A stretch of DNA of 64,000 bases from Stenocarpella maydis (taxonomy: Eukaryota > Ascomycota > Sordariomycetes > Diaporthales > Diaporthaceae). The stretch is from assembly GCA_002270565.1 (NCBI GenBank), contig NQMI01000177.1, forward strand, positions 1 to 64,000, written 5' to 3'. Shown in pieces: positions 1 to 11,498 of this stretch (position 1 is its first letter; every line of letters begins with the position of its first letter). The translations under genes and the position numbers were made by a program. The notes beneath the pieces are model-generated. The model saw only the letters and a program-made list of their open reading frames with translations. It was not told the DNA's origin and searched no databases.

Positions 1-350
1 TTCTTATCCAAAAAGTATATAACTTATTTTATTAGATAGCTTGATTTCTAAAGTTTATATATACCTAATTTGTGTATTATTAGGGCTATGGTTGACTGGT
101 TGCCTGGAATTCAAGATAGTATATTGGAAGGGCGAATTTTCCGGCTTTTACAAACTTATACCAGAGCCTACTACAGCATGCTCGCGGGTAAGATGATATC
201 GGAGGGTATATAAGGAGGGCTTATAGAAGCCCAACTTAATTCAATATAAAGTTGTCCAGACCATTATCAATCATCCCAATTCGCCTCAGAGCACCATACT
301 GCAACCCTGTCGGAAAACACACGCTGAACTATATGCTATTTTATAGCACT
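1..350 (+). repeat. LTR-A, 3' part of a decayed long terminal repeat
   Basis: The window opens inside an LTR. The sequence matches the 3' two thirds of the full copy at 7603-8186 and the copies at 50845-51972 (reverse) and 57248-57812. Landmarks are a TATATAAGGAGGGCTTA core promoter-like stretch near 208-225, the block CCCTGTCGG near 306 and the end TTTATAGCAC near 340-350. It is followed by TTCTCAG, the beginning of a primer-site-like sequence shared with other copies. It is C-to-T decayed relative to the other copies. Confidence 0.8.
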
Positions 351-440
351 TATTCTCAGATTAGGTTTCCAAGTTATCCCATCATTCCAAGAAGACTAAG
401 CAGAGCGAATTCCTATCTCTCGTTTTTTTTTCTTGTGGTA

Positions 441-951
441 ATATCATGCCATTGCAATCACTAGCAGGATACCTAATCCTCTTTATACTAAAGAAAAATA
501 GCAAGCTATAACTTTATATTAACTACCAACAACTAAATAACATTATAATCAAAAACCGATACCCTCTCTCACTCATTAAAGAACTATGAGATTGACTTAG
601 GGGAGCAAAATGGTTCACAGCACTTAATTTAAAGCACGGATATAACCTTATCCGAATAAAAGAAGGAGAAGAATAAAAGATAGCATTTAGGATATACTAT
701 AAATATTATAAGATAATAGTTATACCTTTCATATTAATTAATGTACCTATATTATTTTAGGAAATAATTAATTAAGTCTTAAGTAAATACCTTAATATCT
801 TTATTATTACTTACTTAAATAATATTCTTATCTTCTTAGAAAACCTTAATAATTATAATGGATATATTAAAAAGATTCTTTAAAAACTTTAGGATGCTAA
901 TCTCCTAGTAAAACTAGAAAAATGTAACTAGTATATATAAAACGTTAACTA
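441..951 (+). mobile_element. Ty3/gypsy reverse-transcriptase fragment (duplicate)
   Basis: Reading through stop codons gives gypsy RT motifs in order: a KKNSKL block, INYQQLNN, a GAKWFTALNL block, IRIKEGEE, FRIYYRYY and a decayed active site YLNNIL in place of YLDDIL. The segment is a second copy of the RT at about 2290-2790. The last 145 bp (about 797-940) are identical or nearly so in the two copies, and similarity stops at an ambiguous base (N, 952). No intact frame remains. Confidence 0.8.
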
Positions 952-952
952 N

Positions 953-3900
953 ATATAAGGGAGAAAACTAAATACAACTAGTTTCCCTAATAATATCTAG
1001 GTAAGGATATTAAATATATATATAAGCATGATGATTTTAAGAACTAGCACCTATACTAGAAATATAATAAGATGGGATGCACCCTAATAAGGCTAGACTC
1101 CTGTATACCCTTAAAATGCCTATAAAACCCTAACGGATGGGCAGATTATAATAAACCAATCTATAAGGTATATATACTCAATAAGGCTTAAGATTAGCAT
1201 CTATTGAGACAGCAGAGGCTACTACTTAAAACTCTAATAACGGAGGAACAGGATTATAGCATATAGCAGCTAATTGATAACCTATAAGAATCACAAGACA
1301 TCATAAAGCGAAACCTTAAAAGCATTAAGAAGGTCCTAGCAGCAGATAAGCAATTAAAAAACTAGGAGGGCTATCTATAAAACCTTAGGCAGCAACCAAC
1401 TACATTATGAGGTACTTATATATAATAATAAGCAACTATAGCTACCTAATAGTTCAGGTCAAGCTAGGAGTCCACACATACTTAGCACTCATTAATAGTA
1501 GAGCATAAGGGAATTTCATATCCCTAAAGGTAGTAAATAAATACTACGTATTATAGCATAAGAAAAGACAACCCTATAAACTTAATATAATAGATAGAAC
1601 TAAAGTATCTTATAGTAATAGAATTATTAATATAAAGACTAATCCTCTTTCAATTTAGATTTATAACTATATAAAGTTACTATTATTTAATATTACTAAA
1701 ATAATAAATTATTAGTTAATCTTAAGAATACCTTAGTTAAGAAAGAATAACCCCTAAATTAATTAAACTAGTAGCTAGATCTTTTAGGATAATGTTATTC
1801 CCTAGAAGAAGGTTACAATTAATAGTAAGGGAAGGAGTTATATTACTAAGGATAGCAAACAAGTAATACACTTAAATGGACTCATGGATACCTCTGGGAG
1901 CAGGTAGAGGGCCTAACTCCAGGAAGATAGAGAAGGATTAAGCTACTTAAGCGCCTTATAGAAGGACTAAAGCCAATCAGGAGATCACCACTCCAGCACA
2001 ACCAGTTAGCATACAACACAGGAAATACAACAATACCTCCTTTACCTAGAGGAAGGAAAGGAAGGAGATAAGACTAATAGACTAGCATGAATACTAAAAG
2101 ACTATTATAAATTCAAGAAAGTATCCAGAAATAACTTAATACTATATTATTATAATATATATAATAAGACTATAAAATACTATTAAAACCTGAAATAATA
2201 CCCTAATTTAAGCCTATCTATAGACTTAATAAGGAATAGCTTAAAGCACTTAGAGAATACCTTAATGAAAACCTCCAAAAGGAATTCATTAAGCCATTAT
2301 AATTACTAGCAGGATACCCAATCCTCTTTATACTAAAGAAAAATAGCAAGCTATAACTTTAAATTAACTACTAATAACTAAATAACATCACGATTAAGAA
2401 CCAATACCCTCTTCTTCTCATCAAAGAGCTATAAGATAGGCTTAGGGGAGCAAAATGGTTCATAATACTCAACTTAAAGCATAAATACAACCTTATTTAA
2501 ATAAAAGAAGGAGAAGAATAAAAAATAGTATTCAGGATATACTATAGATACTATAAGATAATAATTATACCTTTCAGATTAACTAATATACTTATATTAT
2601 TCCAGAAAATAATTAACTAAATTTTAAGCAAATACCTTAATATCTTTATTATTACTTACTTAAATAATATTCTTATCTTCTTAGAAAACCTTAATAATTA
2701 TAATGGATATATTAAAAAGATTCTTTAAAAACTTTAGGATGCTAATCTCCTAGTAAAACTAGAAAAATGTAACTAGTATATATAAAAAGTTAACTATCTT
2801 AAATATACAATTAAACTAGGGAAAATCAAGATACAAGAAGGAAAAGTTAAAGTAATTAAGGAATAGCCAACTCCCACAAATATTAAGGATATTAGAGCAT
2901 TTCTTAAATATACTAACTTCTATTAATAGTTCATCACACGGTATAGCAACATTATAAAACCACTAATAGACCTTATTAAGAAGGATTATGCCTTTAGATA
3001 GATAGATATGAAACAATAAGCTTTTTAAATACTTAAAGATAAAGTTATAGAAGACCCCATACTTAAGGAAGCAGACCCAGAAAAAGAATTTGAAATCTAT
3101 ATAGATGCCTCGGATAATGCTGCAGGCGGAGAACTTACTTAAAAAGACAACTAAGGAAGGATATATATTATTGCAAACTTTAGTAAAAAGTTTAATAGAC
3201 TAGGAACCCGCTATATTACACCAGATAAGGAATTTATAGCAATAGTATATATATTCTAGAAATAGTAATACTACCTTATAAGAGCCAAAAAGCAGATCAA
3301 ACTCTATACGGATTATAAGAATCTCACAATCTTTATGATAACTAAGACCCTTAACAAATAATAAGTTAAATATATAGAGTTCTTATTATAATTTAATATT
3401 AAGGTCATCTATATAGATGGAGTTAAAAACATAAGAGCAGATATGCTTAATTAAAAACCCAACTATTAGGATAAGGATTTACCTATGGAGTAAATAATAT
3501 TTAAACCCCAAGAAGATAGAAGCCTTATTCTTAATTGCAAACTTAACGCTATAATTAGAGCCAACTTCTAAACCAGAAAAACCCCTATCAATCTAAAGGA
3601 ATAAGATAAGTTAATTATAGAAATACATAAAGCACCAGCATACAGCTACTAAGGTATTATAGCAATAATCAAAAGAATTCAGCGGAATTACTAGATCCCC
3701 AACCTTAAAAGGAAGGTTTAAGACATCATTAGCAAATGCAACTCCTATAATAAAAATAAGGCCTCTAAATACAAACCATATAGATTGTTAAAACCCTTGT
3801 TAATACCTATAGCTATATGGTTATCTATTAGCCTGGACTTTATCATTAAGCTACTCCTCTTATGAGAACCCTTAACTGGAGTACTGTATGATAGTATTCT

Positions 3901-4310
3901 GGTAGTAGTTTATAAACTGAGCAAGTATGCATACTTCATACTATATAAGGAAGCCAGTACTATAAAAGAACTTATATATATATTCTTATAAATCATTATA
4001 AGCAACTATAGAATGCTATATAAGATTATCTTAGATAGAGATAAGCTCTTTATATTAAACTTTTACAAGTTACTAATAAAATAACTTAGAATAAAATATA
4101 AGCTCTTAATAATAGTATATTTATAAATGGATGGATAAATGGAATAAATCAACTAGATTATAGAATAATACCTCTAATACTATATTAACTAATTATAGGA
4201 TAATTAGGTTAAACTGCTACTATTAGCATAGTTTGCCTATAATAGTATAACTACCAGTATAACTAAATAGTCACCTTTCTTTACACTCTATGGATATAAA
4301 CCTCAGGTAT
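953..4310 (+). mobile_element. Ty3/gypsy retrotransposon pol relic (PR-RT-RNaseH-IN)
   Basis: Conceptual reading with TAG/TAA taken as former Gln gives the gypsy pol order. A retropepsin region at about 1440-1800 has an INSRAQGNFIS motif where family members have a DSGA-type site. RT lies at about 2290-2830, RNase H at about 3085-3400 (IDASDNAAGG), and an integrase zinc-finger-like region at about 3620-3760. The integrase core at about 3825-4300 shows SLDFI, ILDRDKLF and a decayed QMDGQMEQ. Upstream, 953-1440 carries gag-like charged sequence. The element stops abruptly at 4310, where a copia LTR begins, so the copia element inserted into the gypsy integrase. Dense in-frame stops mean it is inactive. 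Confidence 0.85.
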
Positions 4311-4515
4311 TGTTGGAATAGCACTTAGGATCGCACATCAGTATGGGGACGAGGTGGCTTAGTCAGCCACCTAGGTACCGCACGGAGGCCTTAAGCCCCT
4401 ACCGTGTGCTTCCCCTCCCTCATTTCAGAACCTAGATAGATCATCAAATAATAGAACCAGTTCAACAACCACTATATATATATACCAATAGCTATATAGC
4501 AAAGGCCATTTAACA
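4311..4515 (+). repeat. Ty1/copia LTR (family B), left LTR
   Basis: A 205-bp LTR running from TGTTGGAATAGC to GCCATTTAACA, with TG...CA ends. Identical-length copies lie at 44230-44434 and 49137-49341. It holds a GC-rich core with a perfect 8-bp palindrome arm pair AGGTGGCT/AGCCACCT (4352-4359 and 4365-4372). It interrupts the preceding gypsy pol. Confidence 0.9.
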
Positions 4516-7500
4516 CTAATCAGTAATTACTTGGCGCGATTACAGATTAGCAAGAGTAAAGAGATAAGCCCCCATATAACTCCCTAGCTATACTGCTAAA
4601 CAAGGATTAGGAAGTAGAATAGCCAGAGTCATATGCTTATGCTAAGAGCCTAGGGATCTCCTCAACCAAGCCGCGGTGCAGCATAAGAAAGGAGGTTACC
4701 TAGAAGACAATCTCTATCTATCTTATATGAATTATACCTATTACTATTAAACAAGGATCGGGAGGTAATACAAGAGGTAATCCATACGAGTAAGATAGAG
4801 GGAGTATATATAACTATATAATAAAACACCTTAACCCATATAAACTAATATAGAAACTATTAAGATATTAGCTATATTAAATAACCCTAAAGAGAATGTT
4901 CCCANACCTTCCAGCCAGAATATAGAAAGACTACCTCCTATAATTATATATAAAGAAATAGCTAAAGGAAGTATAATACCAATCTTAAGGTAGTAATAAT
5001 AGATAGACTTATAATTCTAGGATAAGGATGAGATTAACCTAGAAGAACCACCCTTAGAGATATACCTTACTATATACTTTGCATAAGTCCTAATAAAGGA
5101 CACCTAACTATAACTATATAGGAATCTACTCCTAGACTCCCTAATTAAAGACTTTAAGGGGTAGACTACCTATTAATTTAATTAGATCCCTTATATATTT
5201 AAGAAAGAGCTACTTTACCTAATTAGCAAAAAGGGAATATAAATACTAGGAGGATCCTATTTAGTAAGAATTATATAACTTATTAAGGCTAGAAAGGCAA
5301 GCTATAGGCAGCTATAGCAAACTTAATAAACCCCACCTAGCCCCATATGAGCTACAATATTACTAGCTAGATAGCAATTAATATAATCTATATAAGCAAC
5401 TATTAAGCTACATAAATAATAGTAATGATCCTATTTATATAAAGCCCCTTAAACTACAAGAGTATAAATAGTAGAAACCTATCCTATATAATAGATACCT
5501 CCTAGTGCAAGATATATGCAAGAGGTAGGCAATTTCCTATAGCAGCTAGATACTATACTTACCGCATGATCTATCTATATGGATAGTGCTCTATATAACC
5601 TACCTCTAACCCAAATAGTCTATAATAAGCCAATCAACCCCCAAGCTATAGCCAACTTCCATAAGAGATAGAGGAAGAAATATAACTATATAGGGAGGCT
5701 ATATAATTTATTATATAATAAAGCATAAATCTTTATCGGATACTATAGAAGATTGCAAATCTAAGAGGATTAATACTATACAGTCTTTCCAGATATACTC
5801 TCAGACCATGCAGAAGACTTCTACCTTTACTATATAGGCCTAAATAAGATATAGAAGGAAATATATAATCTAATGGATATATACTTTAATATAAATACTA
5901 ATTATAGCTAGTATTAGGCAGATTGGATGACTATATCCTTTATATAAGTTAAAAGGGAGAATCCAGAGAAAACACTCCTAGAAGTACTAAGGTACTTCTT
6001 AATAAACTCTAACTTGCATAACAGGCCCTAGGAGAGGGATACTAAGGAGAGATTGCACTCTATATAATAGTTTCCCGAGCATATTGTATAGTGCTAGAGC
6101 TTGAATATACCCTAATGAACTAGAAATTAACATATAAAGCCCTATTTATAAACCTTTAAGCAGCGATCCAAGTTGCTATAGAGAGAAACTCAACCCAATA
6201 ATTTATTACTTAAGATAAGGCAAACATCAACTTTATAGATAGAAGGTATATATTAAACTTTAATAACTGCTAAAAGCCTTCATATAATTTCCTCTAAATA
6301 AGCTCTTCAAATAATCATTTATAGCCTAATAAGGGCTGGTTTCTATAATAACCCCTTATATAACTAGGGTAATGACCATATCCATTATAATAATCATTTA
6401 GACCACCTCATACAACAAGCCAACCAAAGAAGTGCTTTATGTGCAAGAAGGAAGGGTGCTAGTCTACTAACTACTCTAAAAAGGAGTGGAGTGATATATG
6501 AGGCTAATACCTATAGGTGTGTAATAACCTTAATTAGGAACCTCTTTAGGGAGAGAGCAAATTTCAGTTATTCATACTTAACTATAAGGGGGAGGACCTA
6601 GATCTCAACCATATAGAAGACTAACTATAGGATTTATGGGGCTTAGAGGATAAAGACACACCCTAACAGCACCTTGTTAATATAGCATTCAATTACCACA
6701 TAATAGGTAAAGATATCTACTGCAGAAAGCTTTATACTATATAACTCATATAGTATAATATATTAAGGGGAACTTTAGGATACTAGGGTAGCTAAATTTT
6801 TAATAGTAGGGAAGCCCCAGGCATTAGCATATATATGAGAGAACCCTAGTATGATGATTAACTGGAAGAAGGATATAGCAAGAGTTAAGTTTAGACTAGC
6901 AGATATAATTACTTCTATTGGGATAATTAAGCTGAGGAACTAATTTAGAGAGATAACTTATTATATTATAGATACCTTAACTCCATTCCTATTCTCACTA
7001 TATAATGCTGATAGACTAAAGGCCTACTTTAATAATACTATAAATATCATTATATAAGGGAACACCTCACTCCTAGTCATATGAAAATGGGGATATACTT
7101 TCTTTAACCTTAGCTATATGGAGGCCAGAGCCTTCCTTACTAAACCTTAGCTATAGTGACTTTATAGGTGCTTTAGCCATCCCTATATAGAGAAACTATA
7201 TAGACTTCTTAGAAGTATAAGGTATAATGATATTAAGGAAGCCATTCTAGAGAGAATTAAGAAATTCTGCTACTACTACTAGATATATAACTTAGCCCTA
7301 AAATAATTTAAATTCTCTATTAAGAATGAAAGCTACTTTAATTATAAAGTAGTAATTAATGTTATATAACTTGGAGAGAAGAACGCCCTATATATAATTA
7401 ATATAGATACAAACTTCTAAGTAGTAATATTCCTTAGATCTATATTTATATAAGATACCTGGGATGCACTCTATAAATGCTAGATCTATACCTATATTAG

Positions 7501-7602
7501 CCCACTTAACTACATTATATACAACCTAGGGATAAACTTTATATTAGAGGAGTTCCATATGAATATAAAGATCATAGGGATCTTATATAAAGAGATACTA
7601 GT
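4516..7602 (+). mobile_element. Ty1/copia internal region, gag to integrase, 3' truncated
   Basis: This is the internal sequence of the copia element whose left LTR ends at 4515. Reading through stops, 4830-6500 is gag, with a CCHC-like knuckle (CFMCKKEGC) near 6430. A protease region follows, and at 7190-7602 the integrase begins, including FKFSIKNESYFNY and a DTWDALYKC segment. The reading breaks off at 7602, where LTR-A starts. The other copy at 44230 continues through integrase into RT, so this copy has lost its 3' half. It retains about 1.38 kb (about 5815-7191) that the other copy has lost. One ambiguous base lies at 4904. Confidence 0.85.
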
Positions 7603-8186
7603 TGTTAAACGGAACCGCTCAGCAGGGCGTTGGTACTCCGTGCAAGGAGTTACCCTAGACTTCGTTGTAAGGAGTTACCCTAGACTTTCTAGCAAGGAGT
7701 TACCCTAGACTTGCGAGTCAGGCGATTTTCGCTAAGTACGCCCAGTGCGTGCGTGACGCAAGATGAGTTTGGTGGCCGTGAGTCGATTATTTTGGCCTGC
7801 ATTTGCACCTTAATTCAGACCTCTGCATTACCCTTATTTCTTACCCAAAAAGTATATAACTTAGTGCATTGGATAGCTTGATTTCTGAAGTTTATATGTA
7901 CTTAATTTGGGCATTGCTAGAGCTATGGTTGGCTGGTTGCTTGGAACCAAAGATGGTGTGTTGGAAGGGCGAATTTTCTGGCTTCGCAAACTTGCACCAG
8001 AGCCCACTACAGCGTGCCCGCGGGTGAGACGATGTTGGAGGGTATATAAGGAGGGCTTACAGAAGCCCAACTTAATTTAATATAAAGTTGTCCAGACCAT
8101 TATCAATCGTTCCAATTTGCCTTAGAGCACCATACTGCGACCCTGTCGGAAAACACATGATGAACTGTATGCAATTTTATAGTACA
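7603..8186 (+). repeat. LTR-A, full-length copy
   Basis: Runs from TGTTAAACGG to TATAGTACA, about 584 bp. Near the 5' end it has three tandem units built on AAGGAGTTACCCTAGACTT (7649-7712). The copy at 57248 also has three units, and that at 51435-51972 has two. A TATATAAGGAGGG promoter-like box lies near 8043. It interrupts a copia integrase frame at 7602, and no clear target duplication is visible. The LTR end is followed by CTCTTCAG, a decayed form of the TTCTCAG start of the primer site. Confidence 0.85.
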
Positions 8187-8770
8187 TCTCTTCAGAAATA
8201 TAAATCATTCCTAACATTAAGTTAATTAGATAATATTCTCTTTTATATAGCTAAAAAGAGAGAACCTAGAGAAGAAATAAATAAAGGTACTTAAATATTA
8301 TTGAACTAATTATAGCTTATATAAAGGGCCCTTAGTTAGGGATACTAGGGAGAAATTAATCTTTATATAGTTATATTATATACTTATTAAGGTTTTAAGA
8401 AATTTAAATTTGTAATTATATAAAATAAGCTTATATATAAAGACTTATTTCTAAACTTTAGAAACACTATTGAAATTATATAGGAATAAAAAGTAGAATA
8501 TTAATTCATATATAATATAAAAGCTAATATTACTTATATTACTAGGTAATATAAAGGTAAATATAAGAATTACTAGAAGTTTTTATATAATAAGAAGAAA
8601 GTTAGATTTTAGAATTAGAATAAAGCTCCATATAAAGATAGATTCTTTAAATAAAATATATTTAAAAACTAATGCTTTATATATAAGAAAGAAGGATGCT
8701 TAATAAAATACTTACTTATCTTATATTATTTCTTTAATAAAGCTTCTTATATTTAATAAAGTATATCTTT
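8187..8770 (+). mobile_element. Second copia gag remnant
   Basis: With stops ignored, the sequence parallels the gag of the copia element at 5935-6480: a KKREPREE block, then a decayed knuckle CFIYKKEGC near 8670-8700. It is more divergent and more AT-rich than the neighbouring copy, so it is an older insertion or a related subfamily. Confidence 0.55.
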
Positions 8771-10200
8771 AGCTTCTTCTTGTTAATACTTTAAATATCT
8801 TTTGTCTATATTTCATCTTAAATTGAAACATTTACAGTTAAAAATACGAAAAATAAATACTCAAACTTATTATTTATTAAAACTTATAAATATATCTACA
8901 TTTATATACAAATAACTATAATAAATATAATTTTTATAATACCTCTTATTATCTAAATTATACATAAAATACTTTTAATTATATTAAAAATATGAATTAT
9001 AAAATACAAATTTAAAGTTCATCTTTTTAATTAATAAAATAAGAGTCAAATATATAGCTTATTATTATATTTATTAAATAAATAAAGAAAATTAAGAAAA
9101 TTAGATATAAATAAAGAAAATTGAAAACAGATATTATATTGCGTTTTTAGAATAAAAAGGTAATAAAGGAGGGGATCAATATTATAAATATAATAAAAAT
9201 AGAAACTAGAAAAGGATTATTAGTGTCCTAAAGACATAAATAAACCTTATAAGCTAGCTATTTAAGCTTACAGAAAGAATTGTAGCTATTAATATATATA
9301 ATTTAAATTATTTACTTATATAATGAGAGATTACTTGAATTACTAATAGGGTAGCAAGCTAATTAAGCTACTAAATTATTAGAATTACTAACTTAAGAAG
9401 CTAAGTAAGCTAAGTAAGCTAGGCTAAAAAGTTAGATTATATAACTTATAATTATTATTATTAAATGGTATAGCTTGAAATATCTCTTTAGTAATTAATT
9501 TAAGTATTTACCTAGGAATAACTTTAATAGCTTTTAATTATTATTATTATATTACTTAGAATAATTCCACCTTAAACGCCCCTTAAACATAAACCCGCTC
9601 ACTAGGTTTATCAGCCAAGAACCAGCTGTAATCATTACATAATATATTAAGTACAGGTGCTTTATATTCTATTTTATTATGTAGCAACTTAATAGTTTGA
9701 GATATAAAATATTTTTTCATTATTAGTTTTTAATATATTAAAAAAGCTAGTCTTATTAACTTCTGAATAAGTTTTAAAAATGTATTTATACTAAATTTAT
9801 AAGGTAGGCTATTACTTTTATATTAAGGCTAAGGGCCTTAATAGAGACTCTTGGTTCTAAATATGCTTTAGTATATATTAAGAGGGGAATTAAGCTTCTT
9901 TCTCCTTTTTACTTTCTTAGCTTTTACATAAACTTAATTTAGTACCTTAATAATAATTACTTAGGGGCTGTTCTATCATAGCCAACTCGTCTTAATTAAT
10001 AAAAATAATTAGAAATATAGAACTTTAGAGTAATTAGCTCTAATCAGTGTTAAATTTAATTAATTTCCTAGTCCTAGGTGAATACTAGAGTTAGCTAAAA
10101 TTAATCCACTTGCTAACACAATCTATTTACTAATAAACCATGTTGTATAAATTTATTACTAGCTTTTATATTAGCTTTGAATTAAAGGGCACTTGAAAGC
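8771..10200. other. AT-rich decayed sequence without recognisable genes
   Basis: No open frame of note and no family I can name. The stretch 10020-10150 resembles a dispersed repeat also seen near 52140-52290, 57935-58085 and 58195-58385 (shared CCTAGGTG.ATACTAG-like block and TTTACTAATAAACCA). GC content rises sharply at about 10200, which marks the edge of the gene island. Confidence 0.6.
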
Positions 10201-11498
10201 CTTAGCAGATAATGTGCAGAAAATATTCAATGCGGCCGAAGCCTTTCCACCCTGGTAGGCTTGCAAACCCTGGCAGAGGTGCGGTTACACAGCAGGCGGG
10301 GTTACCAGTGAATCAGCCCCTCGTACATGAGCGGAAGAACCCTTTCAAAGTTATTGAGAGCGAAAAGCTGACGGGTATTTCTGACGCCAGTAGACGGAGT
10401 TCTCCTTGGTGCCCAAGGCCCCTCGGGGCCCAAGAGGCAGGCAATTACGAAACTACATGCATGGCGGTATCGTGGCTCCCACATCATCCTATGAGACGAC
10501 AGCGTCATTTGCCTACCTAGACTATTGTTATCGGCTTATTTTACCCGGGCGAAGTGTCTAAATACACTCATTTTAGGAATATTACGCGATTTTATATAGT
10601 GTATGCAACTTCAAAAGACCTGTTGCTTGCCGCTCTGCCCCTCTCCCATGCCACTGCCGTAAAACCATCCCAAGCCTATGTCAAGATGGGGAACAAGAGA
10701 CCTCCAGGGTTACATATGTGAGAAGCGAACTTCCTGTTCACATGAAAATTGCCACTTTATTATTCCCGCATTGTTGGTGCGGGAACACGAGCAGGGCAAG
10801 CAAACAGAAAGATGGCTCCCACAGGCCAATGCATGGGATTGGGCCCTGATTGCTACCTGGAAAGCATCGACTACAACCCAGCCAAGCGTACGTGTGTACA
10901 TGCTACTGGTTGAAAATGGAAAGCGAGCTGCATGTAACGGCGGCACGGGGACTTTTCCTTCGAGGTCTGTGTCCGACCCACCCACCTTTTACAAATCCAG
11001 GTATATGCACACCATCCAGGCCCAAGTGCGTTTTGAGCATTTTATCCGATGTAGTGCGTGAGCCACTACATTCCCATACTTGAAATGTGGTTTCTCGCTT
11101 ACGGCAGGAGCATGGCAGACCGGCACTTTGGAGGTCTAGCCTGCCTCGGAGAAATGAGGCTCTGCTCGCTGGAAAAGGCGAGCCAGCCGAGGGTCTTCAT
11201 CCACACGGTGATACGACTTTACCCCTCAAATGAAACTCGCCACCACATTTGATTCGCCTGGTGCTATGGCTTGCATAACAGTCTCGCGGTGAAAGAGGTG
11301 TCGGAAAGATGATGTTGGGTCAGGTAGCTGCAAAGTTGCGGTTGTGCGCTGCGGGCACAAGATACGTGTGACCATAAATTACCCTCATGCTATTTGGACC
11401 AATGTCCTCTTTCTACATTTCCAGAGTGTCTCACTCGGAAAACTCTCTGATCATACTCGTTTTACGCTCTTAATTGGAAAGTGACATCAAATGCCACT
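10201..11498. other. GC-balanced intergenic region, island edge
   Basis: Several short overlapping frames occur on both strands (for example 10212-10520 and 10678-11061 on the plus strand). None shows a known motif, a good splice context or a consistent codon pattern. It probably contains the promoter and 5' UTR of the kinase-like gene. Confidence 0.5.

Noticed and set aside
10212..11252. Several overlapping frames before the kinase gene
   Set aside because: Frames on both strands overlap and none carries a motif or splice-supported structure.
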